Shown here piece after piece: positions 1-7,279 of a stretch of DNA of 40,383 bases; position 1 is the first letter of the stretch, and the number at the start of each line of letters is the position of its first letter. The stretch is from Bacteroidota bacterium (lineage in GTDB: Bacteria; Bacteroidota; Bacteroidia; B-17B0; Aurantibacillaceae): positions 1 to 40,383 of the forward strand of contig JACQAK010000024.1 of assembly GCA_016194985.1 (NCBI GenBank). Direction: 5' to 3'. The position numbers and the translations under genes were made by a program. Below the pieces are notes generated by a model. That model ran no database searches and was not told the origin of the DNA. It saw only the letters and a program-made list of their open reading frames with translations.

Positions 1-583
1 AAATATTGGATGCTGATGCACCACCTGCCAAAAAGACTTTGCGTCCGGATGTGGTGGTAAGTGATGACGCTATCTGGATAATAAAAACAGCATTTGGATT
101 TCCCTTAGCATCAAAAGTCAGATCTCCGGATGATATGGCCAGAGAGGACGTTGATTTGTAAAGACCAGGTGAAAGTGTAAGTCCGCCGATATTGCCTGAT
201 AAAGTTACTATATCGGTTGAAGTTCTTCCCGCTGCATCATTATATGCTGCTGTTAAATCAAGTTTAGCCTGAGTGGCAATTGCATCATTAATATGTAAGG
301 TTCCATTTAATATTCCGGGAGGAAAGCCACCTACTGAAGTGCCGGGACTTAATCCGAGGTCACCTGTAATTACTGTTGCTCCGGTGTTACTAACGGATGT
401 GCCTGCGAGTATGGCTAAGTTAGCGGTTGCACCCATAGCTATAGGTGCTTGTATAGTTGTTTGAGTTGGAATTGTCATTAAAGGAGTTGATGGCCCTGAA
501 GACGAATTAGACTCTTTTTTACAACCTGTAATTAAAAAGATTGATGTAATTGCTACTGCTGATAATGTTTTGATAATTTTCAT
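1..583 (-). CDS. Ice-binding-type (DUF3494) lipoprotein, 3' end missing
   Basis: The first 194 residues of a minus-strand gene that runs off the left edge. It starts with a lipoprotein signal (hydrophobic 4-20, lipobox LITG-C with Cys21) and a Ser/Pro/Thr-rich linker. From about residue 52 it matches the DUF3494 ice-binding fold: NLAILAGTSVSNTGATVITG, then GDLGLSPG, a DAIATQAKLDLTAAYNDAAG segment, GNIGGLTLSPGLYKS and the AVFIIQIASSLTT segment near 166-177. In studied homologues this domain is a discontinuous beta-solenoid that binds ice or acts as an adhesin. The lipobox predicts outer-membrane anchoring here, not secretion as a free antifreeze. The family is also found in non-polar bacteria, so cold adaptation is only a possibility. 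The start is the ATG immediately before the signal sequence. The upstream neighbour is a decayed gene. Confidence 0.85.
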   Translation of the reverse strand, partial: MKIIKTLSAVAITSIFLITGCKKESNSSSGPSTPLMTIPTQTTIQAPIAMGATANLAILAGTSVSNTGATVITGDLGLSPGTSVGGFPPGILNGTLHINDAIATQAKLDLTAAYNDAAGRTSTDIVTLSGNIGGLTLSPGLYKSTSSLAISSGDLTFDAKGNPNAVFIIQIASSLTTTSGRKVFLAGGASASNI

Positions 584-650
584 TTATTTAGATTTGTTTA
601 TTTTCGAATTTAGCCTTGAATTCACTGAAAAAAAGTTTTTATCGATAGAA

Positions 651-667
651 GGCTATTTAAAATAGCC
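651..667. repeat. Perfect inverted repeat
   Basis: GGCTATTT and AAATAGCC separated by one base, lying between the divergent ice-binding gene and the ORF6N remnant. It could be an operator for either gene. There is no T-run that would make it a terminator. Confidence 0.4.
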
Positions 668-669
668 AG

Positions 670-1061
670 AAGCGGAAGATGTAGCATATTATGTTTGAAT
701 TGACTAAAGAGAGTATGAGATCTTAAGGCGCCAAATTGGCACCTTAAAACATGGAGAACATAGTAAGTTTCTTCCTATTGTTCTCACAGAGCAAGGTGTT
801 TCAATGCTTTCAAGCGTGCTCAATAGAAAAATGGCAATAGCGGTTAATATCCAGATCATGCGAATCTTTACGAAAAACCGTCAGATGCTAATGGATAATA
901 CAGAGTTAAGATTGGAAATTGAAAAGATCAAAAAGAAGCTGGATAATCAGGATAAAAATATGGAAATTGTTTTCAGGTATTTGGATGACTTAATTGAGAA
1001 GAAAGAAAACACACAACCAAGAAAAAAATTTGGCTATAAAACAACGAAGAACAAATCATAA
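670..1061 (+). pseudogene. Decayed ORF6N-domain protein
   Basis: The open part (from about 723) reads LRRQIGTLK, then FLPIVLTEQGVSMLSSVLN, then VNIQIMRIFTKNRQML and a coiled-coil tail ending KKFGYKTTKNKS. This is the second half of the ORF6N domain plus the usual C-terminal helix of phage-derived ORF6N/KilA-N proteins. The preceding segment MFELTKESMRS is in another frame (from 691), and the part before it is in a third frame with stops. The N-terminal DNA-binding half is absent. Frameshifts around 690 and 718-723 plus the missing 5' end make it a pseudogene. An 85-residue product from the ATG at 804 is possible but would lack the DNA-binding half of the domain. Confidence 0.75.
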
Positions 1062-1135
1062 AATTTCGAGATTCATGGATTTTTTGCTAAGTTTACAAGG
1101 CATCTGCCAAATCCATTAAGGCAGGTTTATGATCT

Positions 1136-2551
1136 ATGAGGCATTGTGTTTATATCCTATTTCTAATCATTTTCGTGTTGAAAGCCAATGCTCAGCAAGC
1201 ATCAGCAATAATTAGTCCGGATCAAAACGACGAAAATAATCACCCGGAAATCATTGGTGTCAATGATCGTTCGTTTTTTGCGATCTCATCCAAAACCAAA
1301 GAATCATTTTATATAGAGTCGCTTACCGTTAAAGAACTTAGAAGGATCTTTAAAAGGCAGGTACTGTTGCCGCAAATAGAAGGTAAAACAGTCAATTTCG
1401 AAAATATTCTCTATTTCAATCAACATATCTATTTGTTGACGTCTTTGTATAATAAGAAAACCAAAACATATACCGCCTATTTGAACGAAGTGAGTGGAGG
1501 CGGAGAGCTCAGTCTTAATCATACGATTCTGGATGAAGTAACCTTAACGGAAAAGAAACACCATTATGCTATTCATTTTTCATTGTCAGCCGACAGTAAT
1601 CGTATGTTGATATACCGAGAATATGCAGAGTCGGATACCACTAAAGGAAAAATTGTATACAAAGTAGTCAGCAAAGGTTTGAAGACACTTTTTACTAAAG
1701 AAATCAGGCTATCTCAGCCATTTGATAAGATAACGGTAGCAAATGCGTTGTTAGATACGGATAACAATTTATACTACACAGAAAAAGAATATTTGAAGAA
1801 TGAAACTACAGGGGCATTTATTAAACTGACTATTGTTGCTTATAAAGCAGAAAAAGATACGCTGTACAGATCGGAAATTGCAATAAACGAAAACCGCTTT
1901 TTGGATGTTCATCTTCAATTTAATAACAAGGAGCAATTAATTTGTGCAGGGAACTATGCCTCCGAAAAGGCGTCTGCCAATGGCTGGGAAGATAGTCGCT
2001 GGATGAAGGGAGTCTTTTATGGATTGTTTGATATGAACGATTTACGTTTGGTATCAAAAGGACAAAAAAATTGTCAGGAGTTATTTCCGGAAGACAAACT
2101 GACGAAATATCATTTAACGAGTACATACCAATTGAACAACGGATCGCTGATCGTGTTGTGTGAATTTCAGAATACGGTTTGTCTGGATGGTAACTGCAAT
2201 GATATTCGCGGCCCGATCATGGCAACGATTTTTCATGTTGCCGATCAACTCAATACTTCTGCACAGCGATTGGTCAATGATCCGGGGGCGGACAAATCGT
2301 CCTGCAAGGGAGTCCTTTTGTTTATCCCTTTTCATACAGAAGACCAGGTGAGATTATTGTATAACTGTAACAAACAGTTTGAAATAAATCAGGAAGGTGT
2401 CGTAACAGCGAAGGCATTGTTTGAAGATCCTGTGCCATCAGATTTAGTCATTAATTCCTGCTACTATCCAATGAATAGAAATGAGTTATTAATTACCACC
2501 TATTCTAAAAAAGATGGAAACCGATTTGCTAAATTGTATTTTAAAAATTAA
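1136..2551 (+). CDS. Secreted protein of unknown function
   Basis: 471 residues with a clear signal peptide (hydrophobic 5-16, cleavage likely after ANAQ near residue 20), so periplasmic or exported. I do not recognise a family. The sequence alternates short beta-type segments with polar turns (for example ENILYFNQHIYLLTSLYN and KLTIVAYKAEKDTLY), which suggests a beta-propeller-like fold. There is no lipobox and no T9SS sorting motif at the C-terminus, which ends RFAKLYFKN. Six cysteines cluster between about residues 305 and 405. It stands alone on this strand: the decayed ORF6N gene lies 75 nt upstream and pepD 55 nt downstream. The chosen ATG directly precedes the signal sequence. Confidence 0.75.
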   Translation: MRHCVYILFLIIFVLKANAQQASAIISPDQNDENNHPEIIGVNDRSFFAISSKTKESFYIESLTVKELRRIFKRQVLLPQIEGKTVNFENILYFNQHIYLLTSLYNKKTKTYTAYLNEVSGGGELSLNHTILDEVTLTEKKHHYAIHFSLSADSNRMLIYREYAESDTTKGKIVYKVVSKGLKTLFTKEIRLSQPFDKITVANALLDTDNNLYYTEKEYLKNETTGAFIKLTIVAYKAEKDTLYRSEIAINENRFLDVHLQFNNKEQLICAGNYASEKASANGWEDSRWMKGVFYGLFDMNDLRLVSKGQKNCQELFPEDKLTKYHLTSTYQLNNGSLIVLCEFQNTVCLDGNCNDIRGPIMATIFHVADQLNTSAQRLVNDPGADKSSCKGVLLFIPFHTEDQVRLLYNCNKQFEINQEGVVTAKALFEDPVPSDLVINSCYYPMNRNELLITTYSKKDGNRFAKLYFKN

Positions 2552-2606
2552 CATCTGACTCAAATTTATAATTTTATATTTATAACATTAACCAAGTATA
2601 CTACAC

Positions 2607-4058
2607 ATGAACGAAGCTATCAGAAAACTGGAACCCACGGCAATGTGGAATAATTTTGCAGACTTAAATGCTGTACCTCGTCCTTCAAAAAAAGAAGAAC
2701 GCGTCATTGCCTTTGCAAAAGCCTTTGGAGAAAAATTAAACCTGCCAACCTATGTGGATGAAGTGGGGAATGTGATCATCAAAAAGCCTGCTACTAAAGG
2801 CATGGAAGATAGGGTCACTGTTGTATTACAAAGTCATTTGGATATGGTGCATCAAAAAAATGCGGCTACTCATTTTGATTTCAATACACAAGGAATTGAA
2901 ATGATTGTTGATGGTGATTGGGTGAAAGCCAACGGTACCACCTTAGGAGCTGATAACGGTATCGGTGTGGCCTCTATCATGGCATTGCTGGAGTCAACCA
3001 CTATCCCGCATCCTGCCATAGAAGCTTTGTTTACTATTGATGAAGAAACAGGTATGACAGGCGCTTTAGCATTAAAGGGTGGATTATTGGACGGAAAGAT
3101 CATGCTGAATCTGGATACGGAAGATGATAATGAACTGACGATTGGTTGCGCCGGCGGGATTGATGTTACTGCCTCCGGAAAATACAATCCGGAAGTGCCA
3201 AAACATTCATCGGCATTTCGTATCACAGTGAAAGGCTTAACGGGAGGTCACTCCGGAATGGATATTCATAGAGGGAGAGGAAACGCGAATAAGATCATGA
3301 ACCGTTTATTATTAGGTCTAAGTAAGGATTTGCAGATTGAAATTGCCTCCATTGATGGGGGAAGCTTACGTAATGCAATTCCCCGTGAGTCGGTTGCTAT
3401 TATTACGGCTTCGGATGCGGCTGTTTTGAAAAATCAGGTTCAAAGTTTTGAGAGTATCATCAAAGAAGAATACAGTACCACCGATCCTAAATTAGAAGTG
3501 ACGGTAGAATCTGCAGATGTTCCTGCGCAGGTATTGAGCAAAGAATTCAGCTATAAATTATTGCGAAGTGTTTATGCCTGCCCTTATGGTATTTATCGCA
3601 TGAGTCCGGACATCGCAGGATTAGTGCAAACATCCAACAATGTGGCCCGTGTGATTGTGAAAGAGGGGGCTTATCAGATACAATGTTTAACCCGTAGTTC
3701 GGTGAATACAGAAAAAACAGATTTGCAGCTGGCTATTACATCTGCATTTGAGTTACTGGGAGCAGACGTTACAGCTACCGGTTCTTATCCGGGCTGGACA
3801 CCCAAGCCGTCATCTCCTATTGTGAAGTTGATGAGTGATCTGTATAAAGAACGCTACAATGAAGAAGCTAAAGTAAGTGCTTGCCATGCAGGGTTGGAAT
3901 GTGGTATTTTAGGTACTAATTACCCGGATATGCAAATGATTTCTTTTGGCCCTAATATCAGAGGGGCGCATTCGCCGGATGAAACGGTACAAATCAGTTC
4001 GGTTCAAAAATACTGGGGCTTTTTGTTGGAAACACTGGCAAGAATACCAAAGAAGTAA
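2607..4058 (+). CDS. pepD: Aminoacyl-histidine (Xaa-His) dipeptidase PepD
   Basis: A 483-residue metallopeptidase of family M20C, the usual length for PepD, which hydrolyses dipeptides with C-terminal histidine in the cytoplasm. Metal-site motifs are visible in order: QSHLDMVH with His77 and Asp79, LGADNGIG with Asp116, TIDEETGMTGA with Glu146-Glu147 (catalytic base and ligand), NLDTEDD with Asp170, and CHAGLECG near the C-terminus. The lid-domain segment GGHSGMDIHRGRGNANK lies around 212-228. There is no signal peptide. It is transcribed towards sigZ, whose promoter-like motif begins 2 nt after the pepD stop codon, so read-through from pepD into sigZ is possible. Confidence 0.95.
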   Translation: MNEAIRKLEPTAMWNNFADLNAVPRPSKKEERVIAFAKAFGEKLNLPTYVDEVGNVIIKKPATKGMEDRVTVVLQSHLDMVHQKNAATHFDFNTQGIEMIVDGDWVKANGTTLGADNGIGVASIMALLESTTIPHPAIEALFTIDEETGMTGALALKGGLLDGKIMLNLDTEDDNELTIGCAGGIDVTASGKYNPEVPKHSSAFRITVKGLTGGHSGMDIHRGRGNANKIMNRLLLGLSKDLQIEIASIDGGSLRNAIPRESVAIITASDAAVLKNQVQSFESIIKEEYSTTDPKLEVTVESADVPAQVLSKEFSYKLLRSVYACPYGIYRMSPDIAGLVQTSNNVARVIVKEGAYQIQCLTRSSVNTEKTDLQLAITSAFELLGADVTATGSYPGWTPKPSSPIVKLMSDLYKERYNEEAKVSACHAGLECGILGTNYPDMQMISFGPNIRGAHSPDETVQISSVQKYWGFLLETLARIPKK

Positions 4059-4060
4059 TA

Positions 4061-4094
4061 GTTGCGTCTTTTTTGAAGAGGCTGCGTCTATAGG
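4061..4094 (+). promoter_or_regulatory. ECF-type promoter of sigZ (copy 1 of duplicated motif)
   Basis: GTTGCGTCTTTTTT followed by TGCGTCTATAGG, with 16 nt between GTTGCGTC and CGTCTATAGG. The same two blocks recur at 4639-4671 in front of the cysteine-rich gene with 15 nt spacing. A CGTC-type -10 block is common for ECF sigma factors, so the pair is most simply read as the target of SigZ itself. The -10 block ends two bases before the sigZ ATG, implying a leaderless or near-leaderless transcript. Confidence 0.6.
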
Positions 4095-4096
4095 CA

Positions 4097-4639
4097 ATGA
4101 CAACAACAGAAACGATATGGAAAGCATTCCATCAGGAATTATTTAATTTTATTCATAAGAGAGTTAAAGACAAGGACGCGTCTAAGGATATCCTACAGGA
4201 TGTATTTATTAAAATTCATTTGAAACTAAAAACATTAAATGAAAAAGATAAACTTACATCCTGGGTGTATCAAATAACCAGAAACAGTATATTGGATTAT
4301 TTCAGGAAACAAAAGCTAAAGAGCCCTTTATCGGATAACCTGGCTGAACTTACCGAAGAAAAGTTGTTTAATGCCGAATTGGCCAATTGTTTGAAACCGA
4401 TGATAGAACAATTGCCCGATAATTACAGGGAGGCGATTCTGCAAACCGAGATGGGGTCGTTATCTCAAAAAGAATATGCCAGTAAGCTTGGGTTGTCTTA
4501 TTCAGGGGCTAAATCACGTATTCAAAGAGCCCGCCAACAACTACATGCATTATTTAATGAGTGCTGTTCCATTGAATCTGATAAATACGGAAATATAATG
4601 GAACATGTGTGTAAAAAAGGATGCGGTTGTCAATCGTAG
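4097..4639 (+). CDS. sigZ: RNA polymerase sigma factor, ECF subfamily, SigZ type
   Basis: 180 residues with the two ECF regions. Region 2 runs from about 5 to 75 (IWKAFHQEL, DILQDVFIKIH, LTSWVYQITRNSILDYFR) and region 4 from about 100 to 150 (IEQLPDNYREAILQTEM, LSQKEYASKLGLSYSGAKSR, which is the helix-turn-helix). The order, the CC near residue 155 and the DKYGNI segment match SigZ proteins. Unusually, it ends in CKKGCGCQS, which together with the CC gives five cysteines that could bind metal or form disulfides. No anti-sigma factor gene is adjacent. The motif before it recurs before the cysteine-rich gene 73 nt downstream, suggesting autoregulation and co-regulation. The start fits the family, whose members begin just before IWK. 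Confidence 0.85.
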   Translation: MTTTETIWKAFHQELFNFIHKRVKDKDASKDILQDVFIKIHLKLKTLNEKDKLTSWVYQITRNSILDYFRKQKLKSPLSDNLAELTEEKLFNAELANCLKPMIEQLPDNYREAILQTEMGSLSQKEYASKLGLSYSGAKSRIQRARQQLHALFNECCSIESDKYGNIMEHVCKKGCGCQS

Positions 4640-4671
4640 TTGCGTCTTTTTTTTATAAGTACGTCTATAGG
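4639..4671 (+). promoter_or_regulatory. ECF-type promoter before the cysteine-rich gene (copy 2)
   Basis: GTTGCGTCTTTTTTTT then ACGTCTATAGG. It begins at the last base of the sigZ stop codon. Apart from one base of spacing and the spacer itself it is the same as the element at 4061-4094. The -10 block ends 41 nt before the ATG at 4713, a normal leader length. Confidence 0.6.
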
Positions 4672-4712
4672 GTATAAATCAATATATGTATAACCTATAA
4701 ACAACACACATC

Positions 4713-4880
4713 ATGAAAGATCAAAATGATTCTTGTTCCCGTAACAACTGTAATTGCGGAACAGCTAACGAAAGTACCAATACCTGTCAGTGTCAGAATA
4801 ACTGTTCCTGCAAATGTCATTGCAACAACTGCACCTGTCATGAAACTCAGTGCGGATGCGGTTCCAAAAAATGTTGCTAA
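4713..4880 (+). CDS. Metallothionein-like cysteine-rich small protein
   Basis: A 55-residue reading frame with 15 cysteines (positions 8, 13, 15, 25, 27, 31, 33, 35, 37, 40, 42, 47, 49, 54, 55) and two histidines (36, 43). Seven CxC pairs are present, including the run CSCKCHC at 31-37, and the protein ends KKCC. There are no aromatic residues and almost no hydrophobic ones, so it cannot fold around a hydrophobic core. This composition is typical of metallothioneins, which chelate thiophilic metals in the cytoplasm; it has no signal peptide. I do not recognise the exact family. It lies directly after sigZ behind a copy of the sigZ promoter motif and ends before a strong terminator, so it looks like a dedicated SigZ target. 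The metal is unknown. Confidence 0.8.
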   Translation: MKDQNDSCSRNNCNCGTANESTNTCQCQNNCSCKCHCNNCTCHETQCGCGSKKCC

Positions 4881-4893
4881 GTTGTTGTAACTA

Positions 4894-4928
4894 AAAAAGG
4901 GGAAGTACAGTCTGTACTTCCCCTTTTT
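4894..4928. terminator. Bidirectional terminator
   Basis: A perfect 16-bp stem, AAAAAGGGGAAGTACA with its complement, around a 3-nt GTC loop. The A-run and T-run flank the GC part, so it works in both directions. It ends the cysteine-rich gene from the left and the convergent gene 4944-5651 from the right. Confidence 0.9.
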
Positions 4929-4943
4929 AATTTAGGATGCCGG

Positions 4944-5651
4944 TTAAGCGGCTAAATCTTTATATAATAAACGTTTGGCAATGGGTAAAAATGTTTCGTC
5001 TTTTGGCAACTCTGCATTGGCTTTAAACAGATATACGGCCGGATTTGGCAGCTCAGGATTAGCGTCGATAATATCCAGTTTTATTTTATCTACCGGTTTC
5101 GATAAAGAAAGGGTGTATGTAGAAAAATAAGAACAGTTTAAACCATACACTTCTTGTTGTAATAAATTTAATTTGGAGAAAGAATAGGCATATACCTGTA
5201 CCTGTTTGGATTGATAAGGGTATAGAATGAAATAACCTTCTTTTTTGTAAATGGGCATAATGCCAATATGATTCGTTGAAATATGTTGTTCGGCAAAATC
5301 AAAAATGGTTTTCCCTTTTTTCAGTTCGTCGATAAACAAAGGTTCGCTAAAAGCAATGATTTGTTTCAGTTCGTTTAAGGACTCATCGTCAATCGTATTC
5401 TCATACACCAGAGTCAGATTTTGGTAATCAATACCTTTTAAGTTTTTTTTGAAGCCTTTTTCTAAGGCAGAGGTGTTGTTTTTCAGAGAAATTAAATTTT
5501 TATAATGAGCGATCAATTCTGCGAAGTCAGGATACAATTTATGCGCATTAAAATGTTCCTGTACCTTTTGTAAATAACCTAACAATACATACTTTTTATA
5601 TTCAAAGTCGATGAGGTTTTCGGTGATCCAATTTTCTGAGAGAGTTTTCAT
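4944..5651 (-). CDS. Conserved hypothetical protein
   Basis: 235 residues with no signal peptide and no membrane segment. I do not recognise the family. The N-terminal half is helical and charged (DFEYKKYVLLGYLQKVQEHF, then FAELIAHYKNLISLKNN). The C-terminal half looks alpha/beta, with YFILYPYQSKQVQVYAYSF and a tail ending AKRLLYKDLAA. The compact, soluble, lysine- and tyrosine-rich make-up is normal for a cytosolic protein of this genome. It is a single-gene unit that converges on the cysteine-rich gene and shares its terminator. Confidence 0.7.
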   Translation of the reverse strand: MKTLSENWITENLIDFEYKKYVLLGYLQKVQEHFNAHKLYPDFAELIAHYKNLISLKNNTSALEKGFKKNLKGIDYQNLTLVYENTIDDESLNELKQIIAFSEPLFIDELKKGKTIFDFAEQHISTNHIGIMPIYKKEGYFILYPYQSKQVQVYAYSFSKLNLLQQEVYGLNCSYFSTYTLSLSKPVDKIKLDIIDANPELPNPAVYLFKANAELPKDETFLPIAKRLLYKDLAA

Positions 5652-5831
5652 GGTTTTTATACGGTTCTGTTTGTATTTGGTTACGATATGTTTTATCAGA
5701 ATGGAGCTAAATGATCTGTCGGTTCAGGCGAAGTTGAGAGCCGGAAGTTACTTTAGGAACGCTTCCCGAATAGGTTTAAAGTGGCAGAGCCTTTTATATG
5801 GCAGAGTGATTTTATAATAAAAAAAAGACAT

Positions 5832-5866
5832 AAAAAAATCCGAAAACAAAAGATGTTTTCGGATTT
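5832..5866 (-). terminator. Terminator of the PhnA-domain gene
   Basis: On the minus strand AAATCCGAAAACA pairs perfectly over 13 bp with TGTTTTCGGATTT around a 5-nt loop and is followed by seven Ts. It lies 20 nt after the stop of the gene at 5886-6095. Confidence 0.85.
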
Positions 5867-5885
5867 ATGAAAAATTGTTTTGGAA

Positions 5886-6095
5886 TTATATTTTTTTCAA
5901 AAATTCGGTTCTCAAAACAATGCTGCTTCCGTTGATCTTACAATCCACTTCGTCGGCATCATCTGTTAATTTTATTTTTTTAACGGTAGTGCCTCTTTTT
6001 AATACTAAAGAGGAGCCTTTTACTTTTAAATCTTTAATTAATGTTACTGAATCTCCATCATTTAATAAAGTACCATTGCTGTCTTTTACTTCCAT
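5886..6095 (-). CDS. PhnA/YjdM-type C-terminal domain protein
   Basis: 69 residues matching the C-terminal domain of PhnA (YjdM): [20 protein letters not shown], then DLKVKGSS and [20 protein letters not shown], ending in EFLKKI. The full-length protein also has an N-terminal zinc-ribbon domain, which is absent here. Short single-domain versions are common in Bacteroidota, so this is probably complete. Although named after phosphonate operons, the PhnA family has no established role in phosphonate breakdown and its biochemical function is uncertain; no phosphonate genes are nearby. It is flanked by an exact -7 box (6118-6125) and its own terminator, so it is monocistronic. Confidence 0.85.
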   Translation of the reverse strand: MEVKDSNGTLLNDGDSVTLIKDLKVKGSSLVLKRGTTVKKIKLTDDADEVDCKINGSSIVLRTEFLKKI

Positions 6096-6117
6096 AGTCG
6101 TGTTGTTTAATTTTTAA

Positions 6118-6125
6118 CAAAGGTA
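6118..6125 (-). promoter_or_regulatory. -7 box of the PhnA-domain gene
   Basis: TACCTTTG on the minus strand, an exact match to the Bacteroidota TAnnTTTG box, 22 nt before the ATG at 6095. No convincing -33 TTTG was found at the usual spacing. Confidence 0.5.
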
Positions 6126-6176
6126 AATTATTTCTCAACCCGCACTACTTTCCGGCACTATTTAGAATCTGTTTAT

Positions 6177-6566
6177 TTAAAAATTCAATTCGGATAATTG
6201 CGAACAAATTCTTTCAAGGATCATGGTAATGGTCCGTTTAACCACTTCTTTTTTATTTTCCAGATAAAAAGCCATTTCTTCTTCTGTAAACAGTGCAATG
6301 GTAACGCCGGTTAATAATTGTTTTAATTGCAGATTCCCCTTAATGATTTCATGGATGCGTTCTGTTTTTTTATTGTCGGTCAGGTTTTTGACTATGATTT
6401 TATGTTCAGCCAGATGATGATTAATCAGCGTGAGGATAAGATCATTCTGGAATTTAAGAATAGGTCTTAAAGTGACACTTTGAAAGAGTTCCAGGTCTGT
6501 GGATTTGGAATTGTCAATGGTTATAACAGGCCTTATACTTTGTAGTTGTTCTGAGCGATTCTTCAT
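6177..6566 (-). CDS. Conserved hypothetical protein of a Bacteroidota family
   Basis: 129 residues, all-helical by appearance, no signal peptide. Landmarks are IRPVITIDNSKSTDLELFQS, then TLRPILKFQNDLILTLINHH and a tail with LLTGVTIALFTEEEMAFYL. From memory, similar short proteins with the LRPxLKFQN motif occur in many Bacteroidota and are sometimes labelled glyoxalase, but nothing here resembles a glyoxalase metal site, so I would not transfer that name. Function unknown. It is divergent from the methyltransferase gene at 6681 and is preceded by a -7-like box (TACCTTAG) only 4 nt before its ATG. Confidence 0.7.
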   Translation of the reverse strand: MKNRSEQLQSIRPVITIDNSKSTDLELFQSVTLRPILKFQNDLILTLINHHLAEHKIIVKNLTDNKKTERIHEIIKGNLQLKQLLTGVTIALFTEEEMAFYLENKKEVVKRTITMILERICSQLSELNF

Positions 6567-6570
6567 GGAG

Positions 6571-6578
6571 CTAAGGTA
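6571..6578 (-). promoter_or_regulatory. -7-like box directly before a start codon
   Basis: TACCTTAG on the minus strand, seven of eight to TAnnTTTG, four bases before the ATG of the 129-residue gene. If it is used, the mRNA is leaderless. Confidence 0.35.
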
Positions 6579-6668
6579 TTGATTATATATTTAGGAACGG
6601 CATAAATAACAGTTAATTGACGGTGTATATAAATATTGAATTAATGGATCATGAATTGCCAATAAGTT

Positions 6669-6676
6669 TATCTTTA
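6669..6676 (+). promoter_or_regulatory. -7-like box directly before the methyltransferase start
   Basis: TATCTTTA, seven of eight to TAnnTTTG, ending four bases before the ATG at 6681. The same eight bases lie five bases before the radical SAM start at 9746. Confidence 0.4.
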
Positions 6677-6680
6677 TGCT

Positions 6681-7274
6681 ATGGTTTTTGAGCAATTAAA
6701 ACAAAGAAAATACCCAACAAACGAAGCCTTCGATAAAATTTACCCCAAACGCTATCAGGAACATTCGGCCCGTCATTTCACTCCGGTTAGTATTGCTATT
6801 AAGGCAGCTAAATTATTGGCTGATAAACCAACGGATAAGATCCTGGATATAGGTTCAGGGGTTGGTAAATTTTGTTGCATCGGTTCCACTGTTACTGATG
6901 CCCATTTTTATGGTGTAGAAAAACGAAAAACGCTTACCAATCTTTCCAATAAGATCAAACGACAGTATAAAGTAAAGAAAGCACATTTTATCAATAATGA
7001 TTTTACAACGCTCGATTTTAAAAAATTTGATGGCATTTATTTTTTTAACTCATTTCACGAGCAATTAGATGAAACCTGTGTATTAGATGAAACATCCAAA
7101 GTGTCGTTAAAGGAATATAAAAAATACCATGAAGATCTGATGGATAAATTAAATGAATGTAAAACGGGGACCAAACTGGTGACCTATTATACCTTTAAAA
7201 ACAAGATCCCTTCATCTTACCGGTTTATAGATGCCAATGAAACCGGCCTTTTAAAATTTTATATTAAAAAATAA
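6681..7274 (+). CDS. SAM-dependent class I methyltransferase
   Basis: 197 residues with a Rossmann methyltransferase core. Motif I is ILDIGSGVGKFC at about 54-65, motif II the acidic end of YGVEKRK, then NNDFTTLDF (motif III region) and DGIYFFNSFHEQ (motif IV region). It starts with KYPTNEAFDKIYPKRYQEHS, where an N-terminal helix would close over the cofactor. The substrate cannot be told from the sequence. It has no signal peptide. The next gene starts 5 nt after its stop and encodes a COQ7-like diiron protein, so the two are one operon and may act on the same small molecule. The ATG follows a -7-like box by four bases. Confidence 0.85.
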   Translation: MVFEQLKQRKYPTNEAFDKIYPKRYQEHSARHFTPVSIAIKAAKLLADKPTDKILDIGSGVGKFCCIGSTVTDAHFYGVEKRKTLTNLSNKIKRQYKVKKAHFINNDFTTLDFKKFDGIYFFNSFHEQLDETCVLDETSKVSLKEYKKYHEDLMDKLNECKTGTKLVTYYTFKNKIPSSYRFIDANETGLLKFYIKK

Positions 7275-7279
7275 TATAA

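Noticed and set aside
273..464. 63-residue plus-strand reading frame
   Set aside because: It runs antisense to the ice-binding lipoprotein gene, whose minus-strand reading gives a recognised domain; the Pro/Val-rich content is a shadow of it.
3909..4127. 72-residue minus-strand frame over the pepD end and sigZ start
   Set aside because: It is antisense to two well-supported genes and to the duplicated promoter motif; no recognisable content.
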